Positions 34,176-46,258 are shown, numbered from the stretch's first letter. The stretch: DNA of 64,000 bases from Mesocentrotus franciscanus (GCA_037976565.1 CP137670.1:620001-684000); one strand, 5' to 3'. Numbers and translations are program-made. Notes: generated from the sequence alone by a model not told the origin.

Positions 34176-34929
34176 GATTCGCTCTAGGAGCGCGTTCGAA
34201 CGCACTAAGAGCGAGATGAAGACGAGTTGAACTGTCTCTGAATTAGGTGGTCGGGTTACAAACTAGTCAGAACAAGTTGCGAACTAGTTAGAATGGGTTT
34301 GGACGTATTTGGAATGAGGTAGAACTAGTTAAGCACTGGTTTAAACTGACTACGGACGGGCTTGGACTGCTTGGAAATGGCAAATTTACCGATCTGAACT
34401 TAATATGAACTGACTGTGGACGGAGTACAGCCGAGATGGACGTATTGAGGACTGTTTATGAACGAACTAGGATCGTATTATAGACATTATTTAGACATTC
34501 TACCCCGACCACAACCTGTTTTACGATTTTCTGGGACGGTTCCAGAACGTAGTGAGAACTAGTTTGGTGTGATGGGGGTTTTAGGCGATGTCAATTTCAT
34601 TTTAGCGAGCGGGCGGTTTTAAGCTTATTTCATATTGAATAGCATATATCTGCCTGTCGCCCTTCTTCGTCAAATAAATATGTTTAGAATTATAATCGGG
34701 AGTTAGCCTAGCAAGTGAGCGATTCTTTTTAACACTTCACTTTTGATAATAATTATAGGTATATTTTAGTATCCACAGGAAAAGTATGTATTCACTCATG
34801 AGAATGACACTGGTGGATCTGGTATGATCCCTGTAATCATCTGGTATTATTCCTGTAGAAAACCAATTTCTAGCCTAAAAGCGGGTTCCGACGTTGTTAA
34901 TTTGGTGCCAATTCAGAGAGAGAGAGGTG

Positions 34930-35714
34930 TGATAAGCTCAATGCTCACGTTTGGAACTGCAACTCGCTCAGAAACAAAACATATCTTTCAACTGATTACA
35001 TCTTAGAGAACAATGTTGATATTATGTTTTTGACTGCGACGTGGTTGAAGAGAGAGGATCCAGTGGTGATTGGTGAAGGCACGCCGTCAGGATATACATT
35101 CATCAATGTACCACGAGGGGGAGGATGCCCATGGGGGTATTGCTGTGATCTACAGAACTGGGCTGAAACTGTCTATCATCAATGTGGAATCTACACATGA
35201 TTCTTATGAACGAATATGTTTTACTGATCCTGCAAAAATGGTGTGCTATGTTGTGATCTATCGGCCCCCACCTTCTACGCGGAACGGCCTTAAAACTAAT
35301 GACTTTCTTGCAGATTTTGACGAACTTATCAGAGAGCTCACAACTCGTTCATTCAAAGTCCTACTACTTGGAGACTTCAATATTCATGTGGACACTCCAA
35401 TCAAGCCTGAAGCAGCTCAGTTTCTCTCTTCTCTTGAGGAGGCAGGTCTCCAACAGCACATGCAGGGTCCTACTCAGAGATATGGTCACACGCTGGATCT
35501 GATTATTTCCGAAACAATGATGATTCTTTTGTAACACCCTGTCACGTTCATGAGAAGTCATATTCTGATCATCATTTTCTTAGCTGTGTATTAGATGTAG
35601 GAAAATCCAAGTTAAAGAATGTGACCTCGGTTTCGCGTAATTTTCGCTGTCTTGACAAAGAGTCCTTCCGTTCTGGGATAGCTGAAGCATTTGTAGACTT
35701 TCCAATAGATCACT
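34930..35714 (+). pseudogene. L2-like LINE, part 1: apurinic-type endonuclease domain
   Basis: The AP-endonuclease domain of a non-LTR retrotransposon. Visible motifs in order are an NCNSLRNKT-like start near 34955, DIMFLTATWL near 35020-35048 (usually TETWL), the GGIAVIYRTG stretch near 35132-35162, VVIYRPP near 35251-35271, LLLGDFNIH near 35364-35390, and GHTLDLIIS followed by SDHHFL near 35565-35580. These match the family's order and spacing. Frames shift at least twice (before 35110 and after 35520), so it cannot be translated. The reading stops at a compound insertion and resumes near 40126. Confidence 0.85.
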
Positions 35715-35764
35715 GGCGTACTAGTGGGGCTTGGGGGCGCTAGCCCCCAAATAAAATTAAACCA

Positions 35765-36420
35765 TGACCCGCATAGAAAAAGAAAAAAGAGAGAGAGAAG
35801 GAAAAGAAGGAAAAGGGAAAGAGGAGAGAAAGGGAAAGAAAAAAGAGGAAGAAGAAAAGAAAATGGGGGAAAACGAAGGAGATCGGGGGCCGAGAGGACC
35901 TTGCGCATGCCTCCCAGGCTGTTGCCCCCGCCCATCAAAAAGTAAGAGAGAAGGAATGAAAGGGAGAGAAAAGAGTAAAGGAGGAGATAAAGGGAAGGAA
36001 AAAAAGAGGAAGAAGAAAAAAAAAGAAGGGGGATATCAGTTGCAATTTTCCCGCCAACAAGCTGTGGATCGGGGCAAAGGCCCTTGGCTCTCCCCCGCCC
36101 CCGCCACAAATAAAAGAGAGAAGGGAAAGGGAAAGAGGAGAGCTAAAAGGGAACAACAACAAAAGAGGAAGAAGAGAAGAAAAAGGTGAAAAGAAGGGGA
36201 GATCAGTTGCGATTAATCCCGCCAACAACATGTGGATCGGGAGGCCCTGCCTCCCTAGCAAACCTAAAAGAGAGAGAAGGTAGGAAAGGGAAGGGGGAGG
36301 GAAAGGTAAGGAAAGAAAGAGAGAAAGAAGATAGGTAGGGAGATCGGTTGCGATTTTTCCCGCCAACAAGGTGTAGATCGGGTGGGGGGCACTTGCATAC
36401 TGATTGGGGGCAATTAGTGT
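35765..36420. repeat. Purine-rich ~150-180-bp repeat, about three units
   Basis: Units share TTTCCCGCCAACAAGNTGTGGATCGGG (35-60 bp GC-rich) followed by a long AAGAGAGAAGG-type purine tract and GGGGAGATCAGTTGCGAT. The GC-rich boxes lie near 35890-35935, 36048-36105, 36218-36265 and 36358-36400. The lysine/glutamate-rich open frames here are low complexity. Confidence 0.7.
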
Positions 36421-36739
36421 CCTGCCCGTGTCTCAATAAAATTCAAACCTGGTTAATTTCTAATTCGATATCGTTGGTACAAATGTTGCTGAAATGACAT
36501 AATTTTCCGAGATTTGTCCTCACTTTTTAGTATATTAAACTTTTTTATGCGTTTGTTGGAAAATTACAAATTCCTAAATTTACAGTAATGCAAGCAATAT
36601 GCCTTTTTAGAGGCCTACATGGCAGGGCCAGCAGAACAACGGGGCTCCGGGGCCTCGAGCTCCGCCCCCCCCACTTTGTTGGAGAAAGTATACTAAAGAG
36701 AAAAATAAAAAAAAAGAAAGAGAGAAAGAAAGAAAGAAT

Positions 36740-36942
36740 AGTGACCTGCCAGTGTCACAAAATAATGAGAAATAAAAAATATGCTCATCTGACCGTGATT
36801 ACCAGCCTAAAACCCCTGAGCTTCCGGGGCTCTGTCCCCTGGATTCTACCTAGGGCCCTAAGGCGAGCTCATGGATACTCATCTAACCGTTATGTAATGC
36901 CTTAAACCCTTGAACTTCCGGTGGCTCTGCCCCCTGGACCTA
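36740..36942. repeat. Tandem hairpin repeat, left segment
   Basis: Two units of about 100 bp with the landmarks CTCATCTGACCGTNATTA, GCCTAAAACCCCTGAGCTTC, CGGGGCTCTGCCCCCTGGA and GGGCCCTAAGGCGAGC. Each unit carries a GGGGCTCYGCCCC hairpin. The array is cut by the LINE at 36943 and resumes at 39313. Confidence 0.75.
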
Positions 36943-39312
36943 TCCAATGTGGAATGTATTCCACTAGAGAGATGTAAATTTTCTAGTTATAGAAATGACC
37001 CACGTAACCCTTGGGTCTCCAAGTCTTTATTAAGATCAATTAATAGGAAAAATAACTTGTATTACAAATTTCGTGCGAATCCCACAACAAAACTTCGTAA
37101 TAAATACGTTAAATACAAAAACACATTGACAAAGATTCTGCGACTAGGGAAACAGAGATATTATTGTATCCAGTTTGAAAAAAAGAAATCCAACATAAAG
37201 GTAACATGGGGAGTTATTAATAAGGCCTTGACAAAAAAAGTGGGAAAAAAACATAACACAAATCCGAGAAGGTAATGAGACCATCAATGATGAAGAATCT
37301 ATTGCTAATCACTTTAACGATTACTTCTCAAACATTGGACCCAATCTTGCTAAGCAAATTCCTGTTGTCGAAAAACCCTTTCATTCTTTTTTGAAGAACA
37401 AAAATCAGAATTCTATATTTTTGAGTCCAACCAACTCATCTGAGATTCTAAAACTTGTTAAAAATTTCAAAGAAAAAAGAAGTACGGGTCATGATGAAGT
37501 CAGTAACTTTTTATTGAAAAATATTATACACGAAATCGTTGTTCCCCTAGAACACATATTTAATCTTTCCATGACCCAGGGTGCGGTTCCCGACGTCATG
37601 AAACTTGCAAAAGTTGTTCCGATTTTTAAAAAGGGTGACCCTTTAGATTCATGTAATTGCAGGCCCATATCTCTCTTGTCTTCCATCTCTAAAGTGTTAG
37701 AAAAACTCATCTATGATCGCACAGTAGCTTTTTTAATGAATAATAATACATTCTTCGACTCACAGTTTGGCTTCAGACAAAAACATTCGACTGTTCATGC
37801 TATTTTACATTTCATTAATCATGTTGCTTCTGCAATTGATGATCACTGTCATACCCTTGGGATGTTTCTGGACCTCTCCAAGGCCTTTGACACAATTGAC
37901 CATAACATTCTTCTATACAAACTTTCAAACTATGGTTTACGTGGAAGGGCCTTGGATTGGTTCAAAAGCTACCTCAGGGGTAGGAAACAATACGTATCAA
38001 TAAATGAAGTAGACTCGGCCTTTCAACAGTTAATTTGCGGAGTTCCACAAGAATCCCTTCTGGGGCCTCTTTTGTTTATATTGTATATGAATGACTTTCA
38101 AAACTCCTCCAATGTTTTGTCGTTTATATTATTTGCTGATGATTCCTCTGTGTTTTTATCACACACAAAATCCAATGCACTACTTGAAACCGTTAATTTT
38201 GAACTGAAATTTGTTGAAGAGTGGATTTGTGCTAACAAACTTTCCTTGAATGTAAATAAAACTCAATGTATGCTCTTCTATTTCGGGATTGCCTGGCAGT
38301 GTTTACATTAATAAAACAATTATAAACTTAGTTGATTCGTCCAAATTCCTTGGTTTTATCATTGACAATAAACTTTCTTGGAAAAAACACAACTTAAATT
38401 TAAGCAAAACACTTTCAAGTAACATTGGAATAATCAATAAATAAAAAATGTCGTTTCCTAAGAATATTTTGAAAATTTTGTACTCGACGCTTATCATGCC
38501 TTATCTTAACTATGGCATACTTGCATGGGGAAATTCGTTTAATTACCAGTCGGACAAATTATTGATACTTCAAAAACGCGTCATACGAATAATCTGCCAC
38601 ACTAATAGGTTAAGCCACACTAATAGTTTATTTTTAGATAATAAAATATTGAGAGTTCACGACTTGTACAATTTCTTTTTAGGCTGTTTTATGTTTCAAT
38701 TAAATTCTAATGAGCTTCCTCATGCCATCACGTCGACATTCCATAAGAATCAACAACTTCATAGTTATCCAACCCGGCAGTCTTCCTTTTTTCACTTACA
38801 CAAACTGAGAACTTTACTAAGAAAAAAAATACTTTGATTTATACTGGTCCTGTGTACTGGAACTCCTTTGACATGTCGCTCAAACAGCTGCCCAATTTAA
38901 GTACTTGTAATTATCACTTGAAACATAAACTTCTTCTTCAGTATGAAAATGCTTAAGAAGGTCATCATGACGAAGACTACCGCTATTATCATCACTTGTT
39001 GGTTGGCTGCACTACACACCTGTTTTTGTTCTTTTTGTGTGTTTTGTTTTGTTTGATATATTATGTAACTAACGTATTATGTGAAGGGAACCTTAATTAC
39101 AAGCATAATGCTTCCAAGGTTTCCTCCTCATTACTGTAAATTTTGTTAGCATCATTTGTATCTAATGACTTGCATAAAAATTGTTTTTACTGTTTTAATA
39201 CCACATATCTATCGAATATATTAAAATGTTTGTTACCTTGTATATGCGTTACTTTGTAAATTCGTTTCATATGCAGTTAATGTGGAAATAAAACCTAAAT
39301 AAAAATAAATAA
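36943..39312 (+). pseudogene. Jockey-type LINE inserted in the hairpin repeat: reverse transcriptase
   Basis: A 5'-truncated non-LTR element. A pre-RT linker (YKFRANPTTKLRNKYVKYKN) opens it, then a nearly full RT: VPIFKKGDP and CRPISLLSSISKVLEK (fingers), FDSQFGFRQKHST, motif A as MFLDLSKAFDTIDH near 37863-37905, motif B as CGVPQESLLGPLLF near 38036-38080 with Glu where Gly is usual, and motif C as FADDSSVF near 38131-38155. After a +1 shift near 38275 the thumb (KFLGFIIDNKLSWKKH, then LKILYSTLIMPYLNYGIL-WGN) follows, ending near 38960. Breaks near 37260, 38275, 38445 and 38835 make it dead. No endonuclease is present. The 3' end is ATAAAACC followed by AAATAAAAATAAAT. It sits exactly between GCCCCCTGGACC and GGGCCCTAAGG of a repeat unit. 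Confidence 0.85.
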
Positions 39313-40125
39313 AAGGGCCCTAAGGCGGGCCCCTGGATACTCATCTGACCGTTATTAATTGCCTAAAACTCCTGAGCTTCCGGTGACTCTGCCCCCCCCC
39401 CCTCGGCCCCAACAGGGGAACTAAGGCGAGCACCTGAATGCTTATCTGACCGTTATAAAATGCCTTAAACTTCTGAGCTTCTCGGGGCTCCGCCCCCTTG
39501 ACCCCACGCCAATTTTCCTGCCAGTGTCACAAATCAGGTATCAAAATATGCTCATCTGACCGTAATTAAACGCCTAAAACCCCTAGTTTCCACTTTCCAG
39601 GGGCTCTGCCCCCTGGTCCCAATCAATTACCAAAGGCGAGCTCATGGATACTCATCTGACCGTTATGTAATGCCTTAAACCCTTGAATTTCCGGTGGCTC
39701 TGCCCTCTGGACCCCACCTAGGGCCCTAGAACGGGCACCTAGATGCTCATCTGACTGTAATTTAATGCCTAAAACTACCTGAAATTCCGGTGACTCTGCC
39801 CCCCTCGGCCCCAACAGGGGAACTAAGGCGAGCCCCTGAATGCTTATCTGACCGTAATAAAATGCCTTTAAACCCCTGAGCTTCTCGGGGCTCCGCCCCC
39901 TTGACCCCACGCCAATTTTTCTGCCAGTGTCACAAATAAGGTATCAAAATATGCTCATCTGACCGTAATTAAACGCCTAAAACCCCTGAGTTTCCACTTT
40001 CCAGGGGCTCTGTCCCCTGGTCCCAACCAATGGCCGTAAGTCAGGCCCCTGGATACTCATCTGACAGTAATTTATTGCCTAAGACCCCTGAGCTTCCGGG
40101 GGCTCCGCCCCCGGGACCCCACCCC
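39313..40125. repeat. Tandem hairpin repeat, right segment
   Basis: About eight ~90-105-bp units. Landmarks per unit: CTCATCTGACCGTAATTAA, GCCTAAAACCCCTGAG, a GGGGGCTCCGCCCCC-type hairpin and GACCCCACGCC or GGGCCCTAAGG. Two variants alternate, one with TGCCAGTGTCACAAATNAGG and one with CCCCAACAGGGGAACTAAGG. The open frame on the minus strand (39623-39910) is a repeat translation. Confidence 0.8.
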
Positions 40126-40687
40126 AGCTTGGTACACTGACAAAATCTATGAAGCAAGGCGTAATAGACGAAGACTCTAAATTTCGTGGTCTGGGAGTCA
40201 CACAGTTGGTGATTACATTAGGTATTTGGACCAGATTCACGTTCTAGGCAAACTCGTCCGAAAGGCGAAGTCGTCATACTACAATAACCAGTTAAGTAAT
40301 GCTAATACGAAGTCGATTTTCCGTGTACTTAACACCCTCTCGAACAGATCTCCAACTGTTTTGCCAACACATGTGTTTGCAAGTGATCTATCGGACAGAT
40401 TTGCTAGATACTTTACCGAGAAGGTAGCCAACATAAGAGAAGCTCTGTCATCTGCTTCTTCCTCATCTAATGATCCTATAGAAAGAACTACATATAGAGA
40501 TCATCATCCTGAAGATCTGGCCTCGAGTATTGCAGAGTTATCCGACTTTGACTCTGTGACCACAGATGAAGTCCGCAAGGTTATCATGGCATCACCAAAT
40601 AAGTCTTGCTCACTTGATCCTATTCCAGTGTGATTGTTAAAGGAGAACATTGACATATTTCTACCTTACATAGTTTCAATAGTCCAG
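40126..40687 (+). pseudogene. L2-like LINE, part 2: linker and start of reverse transcriptase
   Basis: The reading resumes with WYTDKIYEARRNRR, a stop (TAA near 40180), then IRYLDQIHVLGKLVRKAKSS and the typical DRFARYFTEKVANIR linker, and TTDEVRKVIMASPNKSCSLDPIP at the start of the RT fingers. A TGA replaces the next codon near 40632. The frame runs on as ENIDIFLPYIVSIVQ until a MITE interrupts it at 40688. Confidence 0.85.
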
Positions 40688-41958
40688 GGCCCGTATTCAA
40701 TAAACTTCTAAGACATTTTTCTTAAGTCTAAGAAAATGTCTAAGAATTTGTCTAGGTTAAGAAAGTAGCCTTAGCCGTATTCTAAACACGTAAAGCAGTT
40801 TGTCTTAGCTAAGACGACTTTTAAGACAAATTCTTAGACCCAATGACGTCATTTTGGAAAGTCAATTTGGTCGACTCGAGCGACTGACTTGCAGCTCAAT
40901 TTGCCTATGCAATTTGCGTGTTAAAATATAAATCGCACCGCACGGAAATTATACACAAAACGTAAGGGAGATAGAGTGCAAGGGAGGAACGATGCTCACA
41001 GAATTGTTTTGGGCTTGACCAACTGACACTAAACATTAGTAGGGCAGTCTAGTCAAGACCCCCTGAGGCTAGATCTAACATCCACCATAGGCTTTTTATA
41101 CTTTTATGTCAAACATCTTCGAAGAGCCCAAACCGGGCTTTCTTATATATGCCGCGGCCGCAGGGTCTATTATGAGTAGCCAGCCGACCGGCGCTAGCAT
41201 TGGATTTGGAGCTACCCTTTACATCGTCTACTGCTATATTATATAGCTAGCCTAGCCTAAAATTAATTAATAGCTAGATGTATCCTTTATCAGACTCATA
41301 ATAAAACAAATTTTGTCTCACCTAGCATTATGCCGATGACACATTACTCCCCGTTTCCATTAATGTCAATGCATGACTAAGAAATGATTTCTTTACGACA
41401 GCCATGTCATGATTTAAAAGTAGTGTTATGAAGTAGGCATAATTTTATGCTACGCTGGATCGTTTGCTATATATAGTAGTACAGTAGTATTACAAACAAA
41501 CATAAACAAGTAGGCCATTGTGCTTAGAACTGCGAGCTGCGCCGTCGATGCTAGTACGCGAAGCTTACGTTGATATAGGTCAACTGATAACCTGCGCTGC
41601 GCTAGCTAGCGCGGCATGCATCGCATCCGTATGTTTTGTAATTCCAACCCGAAGCGACATTGCATGCAGCAGCACTGAGCTGCCGGTGCCGAAGCCTTAT
41701 TTAAGCATCATCACCCTATGCTCAAATATAGGGTAGATTTCTTACTTATCTTAGATATCTCGATTGTATTAGAATACGACATGCTATTTAAATCCTTTTT
41801 CTTAGATAAAATCTAAGAATTCTTCTTACTCTTAAGGCAAAATTCTTATCCCCCAATGCTGTTATAGAATACACATTTTGGCTAAGACTGTTTTCTTAGC
41901 CAAAATTTAAGAAAAAGTACTTAGATTTCATGCTTAAGAAGTTTATTGAATACGGGCC
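40688..41958. mobile_element. 1271-bp Harbinger-like MITE with CAG duplication
   Basis: The ends GGCCCGTATTCAATAAACTTC and their inverted copy GAAGTTTATTGAATACGGGCC enclose 1271 bp, flanked by CAG on both sides (40685-40687 and 41959-41961). Removing it with one CAG restores the host LINE reading (...SIVQ followed by TSMESGDFP) with no base lost. Subterminal regions are full of CTTAAG/TCTTAG words. No transposase was found; the 72-codon frame at 41518-41736 has no recognisable motif. A 3-bp duplication and GG(G)CCCG ends suit PIF/Harbinger. Confidence 0.9.
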
Positions 41959-43445
41959 CAGACATCCATGGAGTCTGGGGACTTCCCGTCATCCCTGAAG
42001 GAAGCTGTTGTTACGCCTCTCATCAAGAAGCAGAACCTCAATCGAGATAACTTGAAAAACTATCGCGCGGACTCCAATCTGCCCTCCCTATCCAAGATCA
42101 TTGAAAAGGCAGTTCTGTTACATGTTACAGAACACTTGGAATTAAATGAGCTAAACAGTGATTGTCAGTCAGCCTATCGACGGCATCATAGCACGGAGAC
42201 AGCACTTCTGAAGATGAAGAATGATATCCTGCAGGCTATGGACATGAAACATGTGACTTTTGTTATTCTCCTAGATCTTTTAGCTGCCTTTGACTCAGTA
42301 GATCATACAATCCTTCTTAATCGACTCTCCGAAGTGTTAAATATCACACTGTCTGATCGCACCAGCAGATGCAAAGTAACATGTGAACTATCTACTCAAC
42401 AGTCTCTTGATTACGGCGTACCGCAATGATCAGTAATCACACCGCGACTCTTCAGCATGTACACGCAACCACTATCGTACATAATTGGACAGTATGAAGG
42501 TGTGCGCTATCACTCATATACAGACGATATTTCATTGTATGTTTTTGCTGATCCTAGGAGTACAAAATCAGTGAACCATGCTCTTTCATCTTTATCAAGC
42601 GGTGTTGAGTATCAACAGAAATGGATGGAGTGTAATATGTTGAAGCTAAATTGTGACAAAACTGAGTTTCTTGTGGTATCTACCCCACAAGAACGGCAGT
42701 ATGTGTCTGATGTCAAACTGTCGATTTCTGGCATCTCGATCAATCCAACATTTGCTGCAAAAAGTCTTGGTGTGGAGTTTGATTCAGCACTCAAGATGGA
42801 TCGTCACGTGTCATCCCCCTGTCGTGGACTTCACTACCACCTATCAAAATAGCTCGTATTAGACCTTTCGTAGATGCTGTCCGAGCTATTGTGTTGTCTC
42901 GTCTTGACTATGCCAATTCATTATTGTATGGGATCAAGTCATCACAAATGCAGCACATCCAGAAGGTTCAGAATCGAGCAGCAAAGCTGGTCTACTTGGC
43001 CCGTAAGCACGATCATGTCACCCCGTTGCTAAAAGAACAACATTGGCTTACAATCAAGCAATGCATTGTGTTCAAGATCCTGACGGTTGTCTACAACTGC
43101 ATCCAAAACAAAGCTCCAGTGTATCTCAACTCTCTCATCGTACCCTACCAATCTGCTCGTCCTGGCCTTCGCTCCTGTACTGACAGCACCCTGCTACACG
43201 TTCCTCGAATATACACCAACGCTGGCGACAATGCTTTCCAGGCACGTGCTCCTCGACTCTGGAATGAGCTTCCACGTTTTATTCCTTTATCACCTCCGCT
43301 GGATGTCTTCCGAAAATATCTAAACACTCTCCTCTTTGACCATGATCAACAGCCTTTTTGATAATTTTTATGTAAAGCGCTGTGAAACAACAGTTAGTTT
43401 ATAGGAGCGCTATAGAAATGACTTTATTGTATTGTATTAATTAAT
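41959..43445 (+). pseudogene. L2-like LINE, part 3: reverse transcriptase and 3' end
   Basis: Continues the RT: SMESGDFPSSLKEAVVTPLI, then QSAYRRHHSTETALLKMKND, motif A as LLDLLAAFDSVDH near 42272-42308, motif B as YGVPQ followed by a TGA (42427-42429) where GS is usual, motif C as YTDDISLYV near 42517-42545, the thumb with SLGVEFDSALKMDRHV, and after a frame break near 42850 the C-terminal part LDYANSLLYGI, IQKVQNRAAKLV and APRLWNELP, with a stop at 43362. A short 3' UTR with AGCGCTGTG and GAGCGCTATAGAAATG ends in a TTGTA repeat near 43425-43440, a typical L2/CR1-group 3' end. With parts 1 and 2 this is a near-complete but dead element. Confidence 0.88.
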
Positions 43446-43607
43446 TCTTTCTTTTTTGAAAAAAAAATAAATTCCAAGACCTTTTTACATCGTCTTTATA
43501 TAAATAAATTGTATCGGAAGTCTCAATGAAGTTGTTAGAATATTACGATAGCGAGCTAGTGTTTCAATTAGTCGGAACAGTTGGGTTGTTTTTATATTTT
43601 TAAAATA

Positions 43608-44608
43608 ATAGTTAGTTACATAGACGGCTCCAAGAGGGGAAATGTAATGGTAAGAACGATGTCACTGGTTTTGTTGTTGTTGAAAAATCAATGCCTAAAG
43701 TGCCCAAATGTTATGCTTTAGGGGCCGACCAGTGTCTTTAGGCATTTCAAAACAAATATTTTGGCTGAAAATGTTTGTTTGGTTAAAACTAACACAACCC
43801 AACTATGAACTATACAGTAAAATATGACATAGGTCAAGATCCATAGAAGATCACAGGGGCCCTAAAGTTGCTCCAAAAGGACCGACAAAAAATTAAAGTT
43901 ACACGGCTTTCGACATCCTACCAGGGTCCCAGTTCTCTCCAAAGGAAAAAGTTTGAGAACCCCTGGTTTAAAGTTCCTAGTCCTTTGGGCAAATTCAGTG
44001 CTCCTATAGTCTTATGTGGATATTAAAGGGATTGGGTATCTTTGTCTCAGATTCTAAACAAAATCCTGGATTTAGGTGATGCTGCAATCATAATTATAAA
44101 CCATTAGATCAGTCAGGAATCCCATGACGTTTACAAGCCGATCGCCCGTCTGATTATCAAGATATTTATGATTGGAATTCGAAATTTCAAAAACCGTTTT
44201 CCCAACGGTTTTTTTATAACACTACAGTCTAACTCTATTGGGAAAAAAGAGTATGGTAAAACCGGTCACTCAAAGATTCTTACTTTTTTGAGGCACTTCA
44301 AGATCATTTTGAAGCGCTTTTTTTTAGGGCTTCAATATTACACCATATCACAGACGCTGATAACACGTAGGGCCATGCATCTCAGATTTCGCATTGTTAA
44401 ACAATGGCTTTAACCTATACCATATTTCACCGTATTGCTCATAGTGGGTTTTATACATCAAACGAACATTTTCAGCAAAAAAGAATTTTTCTGAAGTGCA
44501 TAAAAACACCGTTGGTATCGTTTTTAGCGTTACAATTAACTACGGAATCAGCGATGAAATTTAGATGAACACCATTTCCCTATTGGAGCCGTCTCTGTAC
44601 CTAACTAT
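43608..44608. mobile_element. 1-kb MITE-like element with ATAGTTAG ends
   Basis: The left end ATAGTTAGTTACATAGACGG and the reverse-complemented right end ATAGTTAGGTACAGAGACGG match imperfectly over about 40 bp (through CTCCAA-AGGG-AAATG). TA dinucleotides flank both sides. No transposase was recognised. The superfamily is unclear; a TA target would suit Tc1/mariner. Confidence 0.55.
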
Positions 44609-45411
44609 AAATGTATATTTTTCTCTGTTGATACACTTCACGAGATATTTCGATATCAATGGAAGTCTAGGTTTTGTTTTGGATAATTTAAACAAGTATG
44701 CTGACGAATTGGAATGATAGAAATGCAAAAGCATTATCATAGATTCATCTAATGAATAATTTACACCATCACTATCATATATTACGTACAGGTCGACTAA
44801 GTCGATTGATATTAGTTTCTGATTAATCTCGAGTACCTTCAACTTTGTTTATTTTCGAGTACGAGTCACAATTGGTATTCGATTTCAGGTTAAAAATCGG
44901 AAAGTGGTCGAAAATAGCACTAACTATAATCCCAGACTTCCCATAAGTTTGGGCAAACCGTCGTTGGAAAGATCCATGAGATTTATGTAAATAAAGAAAT
45001 ATTTAAATAACAAAAATCTCTACCGATTCATTCAGCAGGATCCAACGATTGGAGTTAATACAAATATAATTTTAGCATATTGAACGTTATCGATAATCAA
45101 ACAAAATAACACATCAAACCAGTATCAGAATGTACATTTCTAGAAAAAGCCGTCGTTACGAAGTTTCATGAAAATAATATGGCTAAACGCATAAACGCTG
45201 GATCCATATTCGTGCGCGTTTTGGTTTGGGCCAGTATGCCTTATTTTGCGTTAAAAATGTAATTTTATTTCTTTCAAATGCACAAGGATGGTTTCCAAAT
45301 TGCATTTGAGAACTTTGGACCTTTAATAAATAATCTACGCACAAAAGCTTTATAGATATATAAAAACGGCACGGTCAATCTCTTGAAGCGTGGTACAATT
45401 ATCGCCTCAAA
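44609..45411. other. Intergenic DNA, no gene seen
   Basis: AT-rich, without coding homology or paired ends. It ends in the AAA that flanks the Harbinger element. Confidence 0.45.
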
Positions 45412-46258
45412 GGCCCGAATTCACAAAGGAGGTTTGTGGACAAACCTAGGTTTATGTACGTCATATGACGCGTTTTAGACCTTGGTTCAGACCTTGGTCT
45501 GAAATTACGATTCACAAAGGAGGTTTGTCATCAAACCTAGGTTTATGTACGTCATTAAACCCGATATTTACAGACTGCTCTGAGGGGAGGTTTGTAATTT
45601 CTCAAACCTGGTCTGAGGCGTATTAACCAATCAGGATGCAGCGCTGCGAGCAAAAAAGTTTCACTCGATATATCGTCAAGAAAAATTTCACCGCCAAAAA
45701 TAAGCTGCGAAATCGTCTGCTCGGCCCGACACTTGGTGCGATTGAAATCCCTCTATTTCTCGCTTCTTTCTATAAAATCGTAAGTATAAAACATGTTCAT
45801 GTAGTTTGAATCCATACTCTTCACTCTTTTGGCATTTCAATATGTGATATGCTTTATAACTTTCCATTTACCATGAAATGTTCGGTGTTTTCGGTGTTTT
45901 CAAATCCGACGGCCTCGCAATTTTTTGTTTGCTTCAATTAATTTGACTAGTCCCGTGCATGTACATTTGTGCTGTATCTTCGGTCATCTAGTCTATCTCA
46001 GAAAATTATCAGGATTGCTAGAGCCAGTAGCTAGAGGTCTATCAGTAGTCTACTGCAGTAGGATCTACTACTGACTACTGACGCTGTCGTACTGACCTGT
46101 CTAGATCTAGATCTAGAGTACATCTAGACCTAGTCTAGACCTAGACCTACATCATGCATGTAGATCTAGATAGATCTAGACTAGATTTGTCTCGTTGTCA
46201 AACAATGCCATGGGCATGGCCCAAGGGCGCTGATCCGAGCTTGAGCATGGAGGAGGGG

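Larger units (their letters stand above)
30878..34580. mobile_element. 3.7-kb composite foldback element
   Basis: The left end AGCCTCCATCACACCAAAC and the reverse-complemented right end AACCCCCATCACACCAAAC match over about 38 bp (through CTAGTTCTCACTA and GTTCT-GAA). TTAA precedes the left end and TTAG follows the right, a possibly decayed TTAA duplication. Inside are a 390-bp foldback sharing the same left terminus and two inverted minisatellite arrays around an AT-rich core. No transposase was recognised. A second right-type terminus at 31278 leaves the true boundaries ambiguous. Confidence 0.5.
35715..40125. mobile_element. Compound insertion splitting the L2-like LINE
   Basis: Everything between FPIDHW (endonuclease side) and WYTDKIYEARRNRR (RT side) of the host LINE is foreign. 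It begins with GGGGGCGCTAGCCCCC and ends with GGGGGCTCCGCCCCC, GC-rich hairpins in loosely inverted context (TACTAGTGGGG against TACCAAGCTGGGG). It contains purine-rich repeats, a tandem hairpin repeat and a further LINE. Part of the host linker seems to be lost, so boundaries are approximate. Confidence 0.6.

Noticed and set aside
35612..36369. Long open frames on both strands over the purine-rich repeat
   Set aside because: Lys/Glu-rich on one strand and Leu/Ser/Phe-rich on the other, a pure composition effect.
43087..43323. Second open frame over the LINE C-terminus
   Set aside because: A shadow of the recognised APRLWNELP-containing frame.
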